NCBI GenBank assembly: GCA_963932145.1
Contig: OZ010580.1
Span: forward strand, 5,020,834 to 5,084,833
Direction: 5' to 3'
DNA length: 64,000 nucleotides
From: Acanthosepion lycidas
Taxonomy: Eukaryota; Mollusca; Cephalopoda; Sepiida; Sepiidae
The translations under genes were made by a program, and so were the position numbers. This document shows positions 50,801 to 57,378 of this stretch, in pieces (positions within the stretch are counted from its first letter, which is position 1; the number at the start of each line of letters is the position of its first letter). The notes beneath the pieces were generated by a model. That model saw only the letters and a list, made by a program, of their open reading frames with translations, did not search any database and was not told the origin of the DNA.

Positions 50801-53800
50801 TGAAGAGTATTTAAGTAAAGTCTCTAGATGGACAAAAGGCACTAATAAGATAGAGATGGATACAGGCAACGTCAATTCATGACAGTAGCTTCAAAGAGAT
50901 TCCCTTACTCATTCACCTGTCTTCCTCACCAAGCTACATGATATTTAAACTTTCCTCCTCATTTTCTCCCTTGCCCCTCTTTTTTAAACATACATGCAAA
51001 GAAATTACATTTTTTTTTCATCTTAAATACAAACAAGGAACTTTAACATTCACACTCATTGAGATAAATTTAATTGTAAAAACCCGAAAATATTTTATAT
51101 TTAAAAATCTTTCTCATCTTTTTCTTTGTTGTGGGTTAATTCAAGTCCACAACATATGTATAGACCAGTGTTTCTCAAACATTTTTATTTCAAGGTGCAC
51201 TTGTAGAATAACTAAAACTCTGAAAGTACACTTTAAATTTTAATAAGGAAAAATTAATCATATAATTGGAAAATAGGAAAATAATAAAGAAGTCTCTTGA
51301 AATAAGCATTCATTTTAAGATATAACTATTAAATTTAAGTATGCTTGTGTGAGACCTGTGATTGATGTGTTTTGGAAAAAAAAAAAATTGCCTTTAATGG
51401 TTGTCCTAAATTATTCTTCTGTTAACTTGGGTTGTATCTGGGTACTTTTCAGGGCGGATTAGTGTGTTCAGGTGTAATGGCTGAGAAACGCAGGTGTAAA
51501 CTAAAAAAAAAAAAAATATTGATACCACCAGAATGTAAACCTGTGAATTTTTTTTTTCTAACTTGCTGTCTCACATTTTTTTTTCTCTCTCTGAACACTT
51601 GTTAATTTGTAAACTAAGAAAGAATTTTTTTCTTTTTTATAAAATAATATCAATAAATAGCAAAATTTTTTGCTTCTTTTTTTAGGTATTGATTTATCTT
51701 ATATATTTTGACTGTTTAATAGCATAATGGATAATACTTTTGTATTTCAGAGGAACCTGCCACCAGAGTTCTACAGACTTCCAGTTTCTTTTTAATAAGT
51801 TTGTTGGACGAATCATGAAAGCTCGTTACACATTGTCACCAAAACTTGCAGTTGAACTCACTGGGAAAGCTATGCAAGGTTTCATCTGGAAGCATCTGGG
51901 TAGGATTTTTTGTTTTCTTGAGTCAAGTTACCAAGCAGTGGCAGCTGTTTGAAAGTCATGTGAGTGTGTGTATGTTTTAAGGGATTCTCTTTAGATTAAT
52001 GTAGATGTGAAATATTTGATGTCTAATCAAGTTTACATATCAAAATTCAGTGCTGCAGTAAATTTCCTTGTGAATATTTGGAACAAAGTAACTACTTTAG
52101 ACAAAATATGAATTCTTATCTTACATTACAGAACTTTGCAATGTCATACCTTATTGGCAAACAAAAGTTGTTGCTAATGAGATGAAGTTATTTCTAACTT
52201 CTAAAATTTAAAGACAAAAGAACATATTGGCCAACTTGTGGTGCCGAAATAAAGAAAGATTAAGTATTTGTCAAAAAAGACAAAAAAATTCTGGAATTTT
52301 TTTTTTTTTTTTTTTTATCATTTCAGCCTAAGCAAGGTAATAAAGCCACTAAAAAGCAAGGGCTTACTGAGTGTGAGAGAATATGAGAAAAAGAAAATAT
52401 TAAAGAGCGAGAACAATAAAAGAACAGAAATTAAAGACAAACAATAACTATTGACATTGCATTTAAATTTTTGAAGATCAAAGTTGACTAAAATGTAAGA
52501 TACTGGAAGTGAGTTCCATCAATGAGAAATGCAACTGTTAGCATAGAACTTACAGTTACATGTAGCCATATGAACTGTAAAATGATGAGACAATCTAGTA
52601 GTATGCTAGGTACCAAGTAGGAAAGCTCATGAGAACAATTAACATAAAAAAATATATTTTTTTAATTGCTCCCTACCCCCCAAAGCAAGGCAGTATTGTT
52701 ACTAGAATGCAGGAGGTTACAAGGCGTGAATGACAATGAGAAGATTGAAAATGGGGGAAGATTGAGGAAAAGGATAAAAAGGAACAGGGTTCAAGAAGAC
52801 AGAAGATGAGGATTCACATTGCATTTAAATTTTTGAAGATTATAGTTATCAGTGAAGCAAGAAATTGAATGGAAGTTCCACAGGTGGGAAATGTGGAAAA
52901 AAAGTCATTAGAGTAGAAATGATGGTTACATCTAGCTAGTTCAACAGTAAAATGGTGGGACCTAGTTGCCAATCTAGTAGCACACTTAAATTCATGTAGT
53001 TAAGGCACCAAGAAAAAAAGTTTGACAGAGCAGTTGCCATGAAAATATTTGTAGAACAGACAGAGAGAAGCTATGTCATGTCAGTGAGAAAGTGACTGGA
53101 GACGAGATGCCTGGTCAGGATTGATTGTATTACAGACCTTTCTCTGGATTTTGTCAAAAATCTCAAAATGCACAGTAGGAGAACCTGACCATATATAGCA
53201 ACAGTATTCAATATACACATGAGTGGTAGATTTATAAATGTGTAAGATGGATTCTGGTGAGAAAGATTTTTTAGCGTGACACAGTGAACCAATCTTCCTT
53301 GCAGCAGACGTAGCAATTGACTTGATATAATTGTTCCACTTCATGTCACTGGAAAACCTGAGGCCAAGGAAGCATAGAGTTTTGCTTTCCTGGAGTTCAG
53401 AATCAGCCATTCTGATGATAGGCAGAAAAGGTTCTCTGTACTGATTAAATGAAAGTGGTTTTGTTTTGGAGATTTTGAAATTTACAAGTCATTACTTGCC
53501 CCAGTTAACTACTGATTGGAGGTCCTTTTTAAAAGTAGTTGCCAGGTTTGCCTTGTTGGATTTGCTACTAAGGCAGGAGTAAATAGTAGTGTCTTCTGCA
53601 TTAATACCTAGTTGGTAACTGATATCAGGGAGATCATTGATGAAGATCAGTAATCGAGGTGGTCTAAGGATAGATCCTTGCATTATTATAAAATGATCTG
53701 AAAGCATGCCCATTCAATATGACCTTCATTACTTGATTGAGGAATGATTGGATTAAGCCAAATACATATCCAGTGACACTTTAGCCCAAGTGTTTGCATA

Positions 53801-55316
53801 GATGGCCAGCATGCCAAACCCTGTTGAACGCCTTTGGGATATCTATAGCCACAGCTCAAACTTCACCATTCTTATCTAAAGCTTGATAGATAACTTCAGA
53901 GATAGCTGTTAATACATTGGTGGTAGACCTGGTGAAATAAGTCATATTGTTTGTCTGAAAGGAGGTTGTGTGAACTAAGTTGTTTAACCAATTTGGCATT
54001 GCTTATTTCCGAAAAGAGATAATTTTATGGGTGTTTATTGGATTTTAGCAAGAATTTCTAAATGCATAGCAGAAGCACCAAACCAGACATGGCATAAATA
54101 TTCAGTGCTTGGCTTAATGGTAGGCTTATAAATGTGTAAGTTATATTCTGGAAAAATTAAAATGATTTATATCAGAACCATAGACTAAAAAAGCATTTGT
54201 TTTCAAGCTTCAAGTACTGTCTTGAATATATTTATATATATTTTTTTAAACATTTGACCTGATGGAAAGCAATAATGCCACAGATGCATGGGATTACTGG
54301 GAGTGATAGAGAATGAGGACAATAAAAGAACAGGATTCAGGAAGTCAGAAGATAGTTATTGGTGTTGCATTAAATTTTTAAGATTCTAGGTGGCAGAGAA
54401 GCAAGAAATCAGAAGTGTCAGAAGTGTTTCTTGGATAGAAGTGCAAGAAAAGAAACTATTAGAATAGAACATATGGTTACATCTAGCTAGTCTGACAGTA
54501 AAATTGTAAGACCTTGTTGCCAATCCAGTAGCATGCTTAAATTCATGCAGTCAAAGCACCAAGGAAAAAAGCTGATCAGAACAGTTACCATAAAAATATT
54601 TGTAGAAAAGATAGAAGCCACATCATGTTGTTTAGAAACATGACTGAAGTGGAGATGCCAGGTCAGGATCATTTATATTACAGACACTTCTTTGAATTTT
54701 GTCAATAATCTTGAGATATATAGCAGGAGCACCAGGCCAGATATGGCAGCGATATTCACTGCATGGATGAATGATAGCTTTATAAATGTGCAAGATGGAT
54801 TCTGATATGAAAAACTGTTTGGCACATCACAGTGAACCAACTTTCCTAGCAGTAACTGTAGTAATTGATTCAATATAGTGATGCCATGGAAAACGTGAGC
54901 CCAAGATTTTGCAGTGTTTTTATTGATAATAAGAATTCAACAACACACTATATTTGTGTATTTAAATAATCTTGTAATTTTCTTTTATAATGCTAAAAAT
55001 TAATTCATCATCAAATTACTTTCACTTATTTAAAATATTTTTTCTTCAAAAATTGTTTTATTCTATTTACATCTTATTTTATTAAATCCAATTAAAATGA
55101 AATTAAAATTTTAAAAACTTTCCTAACAGTAGACAAAAATGAGAAATACTTGATGTAAAATCATCTTTTATACAAATTCTAAATTGTACTTTTTTTTTTT
55201 TTTTTTTTTTTTCTTTCTCTTTTGCAGGGTTCACTGATAAAGACTATCAGAAGTTTATAATTTCTGGTGAACATGAATTGGTAATATCAGGAACCAATGT
55301 GGATTTATCTGATTAA
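27548..55316 (+). CDS. PLA2G7/PAFAH2-like: Platelet-activating-factor acetylhydrolase, 5'-partial gene, eight visible coding exons
   Basis: Spliced gene model: exons 27548-27671, 33437-33608, 38585-38786, 42202-42315, 45864-45955, 48638-48808, 51751-51899 and 55228-55316 (stop TAA). Every junction is GT-AG and the intron phases (1, 2, 0, 0, 2, 2, 1) keep one open frame of 370 residues. The family (lipoprotein-associated phospholipase A2 and the intracellular type II enzyme) is an alpha/beta hydrolase that removes the sn-2 acetyl or short oxidised acyl group from PAF and oxidised phospholipids. Seen here: an FSHGLGG oxyanion-region motif (68-74), an EHR block (97-99), GHSFGG with nucleophile Ser 218, LDGWM with Asp 241 and RGTCHQ with His 296. 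Human family members are about 390-440 residues, so about 40-60 N-terminal residues are missing, including any signal peptide; secreted versus cytosolic cannot be decided. Introns are 2.7-5.8 kb and full of mobile elements. Family assignment is secure; orthology to PLA2G7 or PAFAH2 is not resolved. Confidence 0.93.
27810..28592 (+). pseudogene. LINE-A fragment (RT C-terminal half) in intron 1
   Basis: Broken frames read [20 protein letters not shown] then [42 protein letters not shown] and [10 protein letters not shown]-like [13 protein letters not shown]. This is the LINE-A C-terminal half with stops and frameshifts. Its 3' tail is expanded into a 21-bp tandem repeat. Confidence 0.85.
28593..28705 (+). 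repeat. 21-bp tandem repeat in a LINE-A 3' tail
   Basis: About five copies of CTCTCTCCTTAATAGTAGTT plus T. In other LINE-A copies the corresponding place has a single CTCTCCTTAATATTA. Confidence 0.9.
28770..30139. other. Intron 1 sequence without recognisable features
   Basis: Open frames at 29037-29553 and 29793-30020 are not recognised and have no splice-site or homology support. A weak tRNA-like GGGTTCAAATTCC lies near 28951. Confidence 0.45.
30140..30735 (-). mobile_element. 5S-tRNA SINE interrupted by an LTR
   Basis: 30615-30735 on the minus strand is 5S-like (AGTTAAGCAATGTCAAGCC, TGGTCAGTACCTAGATGGG, GGTGCTGTAAGCTTG). 30140-30325 is the SINE body and tail (CCTGAGGAAAGGTATGAATCC; TGGCTTTAAAAGGGTTGATA). 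The LTR at 30326-30609 lies between them. Confidence 0.75.
30326..30609 (+). mobile_element. Solo-LTR-like sequence, short copy
   Basis: Starts TGTAATGGAATAACCTGCCA and shares CCTATAAGTATC, ACTGACTTGCGA, an AATAAACC poly(A)-signal region and a TATTCCTATT end with the minus-strand copy at 43783-44307. The middle is deleted relative to that copy. TG start and AATAAA placement suit an LTR; no target duplication could be settled. Confidence 0.6.
30895..31160 (+). pseudogene. LINE-C C-terminal fragment
   Basis: Reads [18 protein letters not shown] then [20 protein letters not shown] and [16 protein letters not shown] and a stop. The LWN.(L/I)P..CFP...NL..FK..VN..L pattern is a non-LTR retrotransposon C-terminus distinct from LINE-A. 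Confidence 0.8.
31161..31535. other. Intron 1 sequence, nothing recognised
   Basis: AT-rich, no homology or structure seen. Confidence 0.4.
31536..31872 (-). mobile_element. Full-length SINE-1 copy
   Basis: On the minus strand: a tRNA-like head (ATGGCACAGTGGATAAAGGC, then B-box TGAATTCAATACCCGGTTAA-like), body with GAACTAGAACAGTCTACCCC, GAAGAAGACCGGAGC, CGAAACGTTGTGATAAATA and the 3' end CTCATCTCAGAAATATAGAC. This is the cleanest single SINE-1 in the window. Confidence 0.8.
31873..32334. other. Intron 1 sequence, nothing recognised
   Basis: No homology or structure seen. Confidence 0.4.
32335..33210 (-). pseudogene. LINE-B reverse-transcriptase fragment with YADD box
   Basis: The longest LINE-B copy. 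The minus strand reads [20 protein letters not shown], then [10 protein letters not shown] (near 33080-33105), [19 protein letters not shown], then [58 protein letters not shown] and [16 protein letters not shown]. This covers RT motifs B and C and the C-terminal extension. At least two stops interrupt the RT part. The 5' endonuclease half is missing. Confidence 0.88.
33211..33436. other. Simple T-rich sequence and end of intron 1
   Basis: 33223-33268 is a T-rich stretch with scattered C; the remainder leads into the exon B acceptor. Confidence 0.5.
33437..33608 (+). CDS. PLA2G7/PAFAH2-like: PAF-acetylhydrolase exon B (oxyanion-region FSHGLGG motif)
   Basis: Codes for residues 42-98 plus two bases of codon 99. 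The acceptor is TTTTTACAG and the donor is GTAAGA at 33609. It carries the strongly conserved [16 protein letters not shown] core and the [12 protein letters not shown] strand, matching the human VVFSHGLGAFRTLYS and HGFIVAAVEHR blocks. The SHGLG turn is expected to help form the oxyanion hole of this hydrolase family. The preceding intron is the longest in the visible gene (5765 bases) and contains the LTR, SINE and LINE-B copies described separately. Confidence 0.95.
33609..35890. other. Intron 2 sequence without recognisable features
   Basis: AT-rich. A (GT)n run lies at about 35378-35395. No protein homology seen. Confidence 0.45.
35891..36320 (-). pseudogene. LINE-A RT fragment with YADD box
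   Basis: The minus strand reads [20 protein letters not shown] then ILG (frameshift) [16 protein letters not shown] and IYADDTNIY. These are RT motifs B (GVPQGS) and C (YADD) of LINE-A. Catalytic Asp pair intact, but the frame is broken between them. Confidence 0.85.
36446..36835 (+). mobile_element. SINE-1 pair, head to head
   Basis: 36446-36523 is the minus-strand tRNA-like head and 36533-36835 is a plus-strand copy with head and tail. The two heads face each other, making a near-perfect palindrome of about 75-bp arms. The plus head shows ATGGCACAGTGGATAAAG and GAGTTCAATACCCGG; the copy ends at AATGTAAATAG. Confidence 0.8.
36836..37985. other. Intron 2 sequence with CA/CG microsatellites
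   Basis: (AC)n at about 37432-37451 and a mixed (AC/GC/GT)n run at 37701-37740. Overlapping short frames at 37010-37290 lack homology. Confidence 0.5.
37990..38345 (+). pseudogene. LINE-A C-terminal fragment next to exon C
   Basis: Broken frames read [20 protein letters not shown] / [16 protein letters not shown] and [20 protein letters not shown], matching the LINE-A C-terminus in other copies. The CACCTTTAAATGCAATGTTG part corresponds to FKCNV. Its tail runs straight into the 21-bp minisatellite before exon C. Confidence 0.7.
38371..38580 (+). repeat. 21-bp pyrimidine minisatellite forming an acceptor tract
   Basis: Ten copies of ATTCTTTCTTTCTTTATCTC plus C, nearly identical. The eleventh begins ATTCTTTCTTTCTTT and continues GCAG, the exon C acceptor. 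The reverse frame encodes a meaningless KERKNGD repeat. Confidence 0.95.
38585..38786 (+). CDS. PLA2G7/PAFAH2-like: PAF-acetylhydrolase exon C with Ser/Asp-rich linker
   Basis: Completes Arg 99 and codes for residues 100-166, ending in phase 0. The acceptor is TCTTTGCAG and the donor is GTAAAA at 38787. It opens with [10 protein letters not shown], matching the human RSASATYYF block, and ends with a charged stretch of the family's helical region. Between them, residues about 119-142 form a low-complexity Ser/Pro/Asp-rich insert that vertebrate enzymes lack as far as I recall. The acceptor's pyrimidine tract is the end of a 21-bp minisatellite (38371-38580). Confidence 0.93.
39040..39814 (+). 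mobile_element. 775-bp insert with 9-bp target duplication in intron 3
   Basis: Flanked by TTTTATCAA at 39031-39039 and 39815-39823. Starts TAACTAGCAGCATGGCTTGG and ends TTTTATAGATAGAGA after an (AC)n run. It is richer in GC than its surroundings. No protein domain recognised; the TAGATAGA-like end suggests a retroposon with a microsatellite tail. Confidence 0.75.
39824..41461. other. Intron 3 sequence, nothing recognised
   Basis: A 28-base T run at 40083. Minus-strand frames at 40547-40847 are not recognised. Confidence 0.45.
41462..41665 (+). mobile_element. tRNA-derived SINE-3 copy
   Basis: A-box-like GGTGGCGTAATGTTTAGCAG and B box GAATTCGAATTCC, spacing as in a tRNA; the body continues to about GGAGAAGGGGCAC. 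Related to 9130-9300. Confidence 0.55.
42164..42198 (+). repeat. (ATT)n microsatellite abutting the exon D acceptor
   Basis: About twelve ATT triplets run directly into CAG at 42199-42201. Confidence 0.95.
42202..42315 (+). CDS. PLA2G7/PAFAH2-like: PAF-acetylhydrolase exon D
   Basis: Exactly 38 codons (residues 167-204), phase 0 on both sides. It begins [15 protein letters not shown], matching the human VRQRAKECSQALSLIL helix, and ends LNDFK, where the human protein has a comparable LKDSID segment before the nucleophile strand. The acceptor CAG follows directly on an (ATT)n run with no ordinary pyrimidine tract; the donor is GTAGCT at 42316. Confidence 0.9.
42584..42697. mobile_element. MITE-4 copy (TGTGGCAGAAATAC termini)
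   Basis: Starts TGTGGCAGAAATACCTGC and ends with the complement of GCAGCAGAAATACTTCCC. The core GGCAATGGTGTCTTCAT is the inverse of the copy at 58092-58206. One arm holds an extra partly repeated segment. Confidence 0.75.
43080..43782 (+). pseudogene. LINE-A C-terminal fragment, interrupted by an LTR
   Basis: Reads [20 protein letters not shown], then [60 protein letters not shown] and [12 protein letters not shown] before a frame break. It then continues through the C-terminal block to [11 protein letters not shown]. The 3' tail resumes after the LTR at about 44312-44430 (ATGTCAATCATTATATACTG). Confidence 0.88.
43783..44307 (-). mobile_element. Solo-LTR-like sequence inserted in LINE-A
   Basis: On the minus strand it starts TGTAATGGAATAACCTGTCA, has CCTATAAGTATCTGG as a TATA-like region, CAATAAACC as a poly(A) signal, and ends around TATTCCTATTTGCA/GGAATATAAC. 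About 515-525 bp, GC-richer than surroundings. It interrupts the LINE-A 3' end. The copy at 30326-30609 shares both ends. Confidence 0.7.
44818..44897. mobile_element. MADE1-like mariner MITE (80 bp)
   Basis: Starts TTAGGTTGGTGCAAAAATAA, ends with its complement, TA on both sides (44816-44817, 44898-44899). Interior differs from the other two copies. Confidence 0.9.
44900..45863. other. Intron 4 AT-rich sequence
   Basis: T-rich repeats at 45261-45320 and a 28-base T run at 45807; no homology. Confidence 0.5.
45864..45955 (+). CDS. PLA2G7/PAFAH2-like: PAF-acetylhydrolase exon E (catalytic serine)
   Basis: Codes for residues 205-234 plus two bases of codon 235. The acceptor is TTTGGTTTGCAG and the donor is GTAAGC at 45956. 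It contains [17 protein letters not shown], the nucleophile elbow (GxSxG, here G-H-S-F-G with Ser 218), and then DKRF, matching human EDQRF. A 28-base poly-T run lies about 30 bases upstream of the acceptor. Confidence 0.96.
46048..46205. mobile_element. Fold-back element (arms about 60 bp)
   Basis: GACAAATAGGAAATGTTTAT followed by ACATGTTTTGCTTTTATTAA on the left is mirrored by its inverted complement on the right (ATGAAGCTTTAATAAAAGC.. to CGTTTCCTATTTGTTGC); loop about 30 bases. Confidence 0.85.
46523..46626. mobile_element. MADE1-like mariner MITE (104 bp)
   Basis: Same TTAGGTTGGTGCAAAAATAA ends and TA flanks as the two other copies. Its inner part adds an ACGTCATTA-rich palindrome, making the arms almost complete with a very short loop. 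Confidence 0.9.
46855..47060 (+). repeat. Two (TA)n/(TG)n microsatellites
   Basis: (TA)n runs at about 46855-46886 and 47019-47052 followed by (TG) or (AC) stretches, separated by about 130 bases. Confidence 0.85.
47274..47895. repeat. Inverted pair of the 10.4-kb repeat around (TA)n runs
   Basis: 47305-47416 (+) and 47697-47870 (-) are facing copies of the repeat at 10336-10600, each with a single CAGTCTGTTTCATG unit and TTATTTTTCTCG(A/G)CTATTTA. (TA)n runs lie at 47278-47302, 47656-47707 and 47869-47893. Confidence 0.8.
47896..48637. other. End of intron 5, nothing recognised
   Basis: No homology or structure seen. Confidence 0.45.
48638..48808 (+). CDS. PLA2G7/PAFAH2-like: PAF-acetylhydrolase exon F (catalytic aspartate)
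   Basis: Completes Lys 235 and codes for residues 236-291 plus two bases of codon 292. The acceptor is ATTCATTCTAG and the donor is GTATGT at 48809. It reads [17 protein letters not shown] and then [13 protein letters not shown], matching the human GIALDAWMFPLGDEVY and QPLFFINSEYFQY blocks. Asp 241 corresponds to the catalytic acid of the triad. Confidence 0.96.
48809..49714. other. Intron 6 sequence, nothing recognised
   Basis: No homology or structure seen; the minus-strand frame at 49184-49375 has no support. Confidence 0.4.
49715..50165 (-). pseudogene. LINE-A C-terminal fragment in intron 6
   Basis: The minus strand reads [20 protein letters not shown] and then [20 protein letters not shown] and [13 protein letters not shown], the LINE-A C-terminus. 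The 3' tail (TTTCACCCCAAGCAAAGC on +) follows to 49720. Confidence 0.85.
50166..51157. other. Intron 6 sequence, nothing recognised
   Basis: Frames at 50347-50535 and 50938-51243 lack homology. Confidence 0.4.
51166..51493. mobile_element. hAT-type MITE (328 bp)
   Basis: Left end CAGTGTTTCTCAAAC; right end complement of CTGCGTTTCTCAGCC. Such CAGxGTTTCTCA ends are typical of hAT elements. The flanking octamers GTATAGAC (51158-51165) and GTGTAAAC (51494-51501) differ at two positions, fitting a decayed 8-bp target duplication. Confidence 0.75.
51751..51899 (+). CDS. PLA2G7/PAFAH2-like: PAF-acetylhydrolase exon G (catalytic histidine)
   Basis: Completes Arg 292 and codes for residues 293-341 plus one base of codon 342. 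The acceptor is TTGTATTTCAG and the donor is GTAGGA, with its G at 51900. It begins [13 protein letters not shown], matching the human RGSVHQNFADF block; His 296 is the triad histidine. It ends with [11 protein letters not shown], equivalent to the human ASLAFLQKHLG helix. A read-through of the donor would add a short in-frame tail stopping at 51952, a possible but unsupported alternative 3' end. Confidence 0.95.
52317..52630 (-). pseudogene. LINE-A 3' end fragment in intron 7
   Basis: On + it shows ACATTGCATTTAAATTTTTG and AAGATCAAAGTTGAC, the complement of the [15 protein letters not shown] block, followed by degenerate C-terminal sequence. Tail reaches 52317 next to a 20-base T run. Confidence 0.75.
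52680..54020 (-). pseudogene. Longest LINE-A fragment (RT core to C-terminus)
   Basis: On the minus strand, from 54020 down: [20 protein letters not shown], an RT motif A remnant [19 protein letters not shown], a degenerate GVPQGS region, [20 protein letters not shown] (YADD has become NAED), [10 protein letters not shown], then [48 protein letters not shown]-like block and the C-terminal FKCNV tail near 52810. It covers most of the RT with stops and frameshifts and lost catalytic residues. Confidence 0.88.
54040..54175 (-). pseudogene. Short LINE-A fragment
   Basis: The minus strand reads [20 protein letters not shown] and ASAMHLEIL, a piece of the LINE-A C-terminal half between two longer copies. 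Confidence 0.7.
54250..54900 (-). pseudogene. LINE-A C-terminal fragment
   Basis: The minus strand reads [17 protein letters not shown]-like sequence, [20 protein letters not shown] and [17 protein letters not shown] in one frame (the true frame gives [17 protein letters not shown]). The 3' tail follows with ATTTGACCTGATGG on +. Confidence 0.8.
54901..55227. other. End of intron 7, AT-rich
   Basis: Ends in a 22-base T run and the exon H acceptor. Confidence 0.5.
55228..55316 (+). CDS. PLA2G7/PAFAH2-like: PAF-acetylhydrolase last coding exon H
   Basis: Completes Gly 342 and codes for the last 28 residues and a TAA stop at 55314-55316. The acceptor is CTTTTGCAG, preceded by a 22-base T run. 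It reads [15 protein letters not shown] and then LVISGTNV, parallel to the human LHKDFDQWDCLIEGD and NLIPGTNI ending, which supports this as the true C-terminus. The exon is only 89 coding bases, followed by AT-rich probable 3' UTR. Confidence 0.93.
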
Positions 55317-57144
55317 TTTAGGAATAATTTAGCAGCTGTTAACAATGGAGAATGAATTAAGACACAGTCACTTCAATAACTACAATGAACAATTTAAAAA
55401 TTTTTTTTTTTTTTTTTTTACATGTGAAACAATCTTGTCATAATACTGCTGATCTTGTCATTTCTATTCCAAATTATTTTTTGCCTGATGAAATATTTTT
55501 ATGGTTCCTTGAAAAGTTGTTTTTGTCTTGTTCAACATTGAGGTAGAAGGAAGGTAGAAAAAAAATACTCTGCAAAATTTTATTTTTTCTTTGTGATAAT
55601 GTCATCATTGATTCCAATGACCAATTTGGCTAGCAATTTCTTTTCTGACTGCATTATATTTGTATTAGAAAAATCCAGGTGATATTAATATAATCTTATG
55701 GGCTCATGTCAACATTAATCCTTTGCCAAAAAAATATAAAGGAAATATTTTTTCTTTTTTGTTTTGTTTTTTCTTTTTCTTTCTTTTTCTTTCTATTTCC
55801 TTTCTTTTTTTTTTTTTTTTTTCTATTTTTTAAATTTTTTTTCCTTTGTTTCTTCTTTTTTGTATTTTTCATTTTTTTCTTTTTCTTCATTTTTCATTTT
55901 TCCTTCTTTTTTTTCTATTTTTTTCCTTTTTTTCTTTCTATTTCTTCTATTTTCCCCTTTTTCCTCTATTTTTTCCTTTTGTTTCGTTTTTCTGTTTTCC
56001 ATTTTTGTTTCTTTTTTCTATTTTTCCTTTTTTGTTTCTTTTTTTTCTGTTTTACCCTTTTTTTCTTAAGAAAATGCTAAAAACGAATATATGAACATTT
56101 CTTATCATATTTCAATTAAGAAATTAAAATTTTATGCAGAAAAAATACTGAATTTGTCAATGAACAAAGTTGCAGTTTCATTGGCAAAGGATCTTTTATA
56201 CAGCCATATCAGAGTAAAATGTTTGATATTCGTCTCTCTCAAATTCCAATTGAAAACTGACAATGTGCCATTCTGAAAAATATGATTGGGATTATTTGGT
56301 GATAAAGTTTTAAGAATTTCTGGAAGTTTTTTTTGTCTTGTTCAGCCATTTTTAAAATAGAATTGTTTCAAAAGGCTGTGAGGAAATGACATTTGCTGTT
56401 TCTGACATAACATGCTGCTGCTATCAAAAAAAAAAGAAAGAAAAGAAAACACTATTAATTTTGGTGTACACATGTTTATTTGTTTCAACCTTTTTGTGCT
56501 CCCACTTTTTACCTTTTTGTTTTTATCATTTTATTTTGTTAGCAATATTTTAAATGATGAAAAGTAAAAATAAGTAATATATCACACTTACCAAAAGACT
56601 TTTCCCTAAAAGTAAAGGTTCTTGGAATTTCTGCTGGCAGATTATACCAAGCTGACAGATTACTCTTGCATACCAAATACAAGTGCCAACACAATTATTC
56701 GTTTTGATAACCCCCACCCCAAACATGACTTTTTTTGGTATGGCATGCTTATTATTTTTGGAAAATTTTCTCCACAGTATGATTCTTTTTGTTCCACGTT
56801 TATTGAAACAAAAATTTCCCAAAGAATGTTTCTTTGAACACTTATTTTATAAGTTGAAAAATTCCCACCAACATGACTATTTCAAATGGCACTTATATTT
56901 GGTAACAAAAAATAGTTTTCCTGAACAAGCAGTGTTGATGTTGCATTTCAAATATATCTTTAGATAATTCATCTGCTCAATATGAAACTATTTAAAGTGA
57001 CCTTTCTTATCCTTTTTACTCTGGAAGAATCCTAGAAATAATTTCCATATCTTTAGGAACCTTTTCATAAAGACACACATACAATATAAACAAAAAATTT
57101 AATTCAAATTTAATTCCAATTAAGTGTAGGTTATGGGTGATATG
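55317..57144 (+). other. Probable 3' UTR and downstream AT-rich DNA, with a 330-bp pyrimidine tract
   Basis: Downstream of the stop the sequence is AT-rich without further family homology. From 55741 to about 56066 the + strand is almost purely T and C, in irregular blocks, giving long meaningless Phe/Ser open frames. A 23-base poly-T run at 57145 is the last such run in the window. No cleavage site can be fixed by eye, so the UTR end is a guess. Confidence 0.45.
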
Positions 57145-57378
57145 TTTTTTTTTTTTTTTTTTTTTTTAATACAGTGCTCAATATCTTAGGGCAAAGCCAC
57201 ATATAGTGTAAATGTTATGCTCTTGTGGGTCTTATTAAAAACATAACAAGCATATGCATAGATAAAGATTTCACAGTAATAGAAAATTAAGTCAATTCCA
57301 TTTTTACCTATATTTGCACCAATGAGTAGTGGCTACCATCATCTCTCCTCACATGAACATACATATACATACATACAA

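Noticed and set aside
55706-56094. Three overlapping plus-strand frames of 80-124 codons made of Phe and Ser
   Set aside because: They are readings of one T/C-rich tract in several frames; no domain and no start context.
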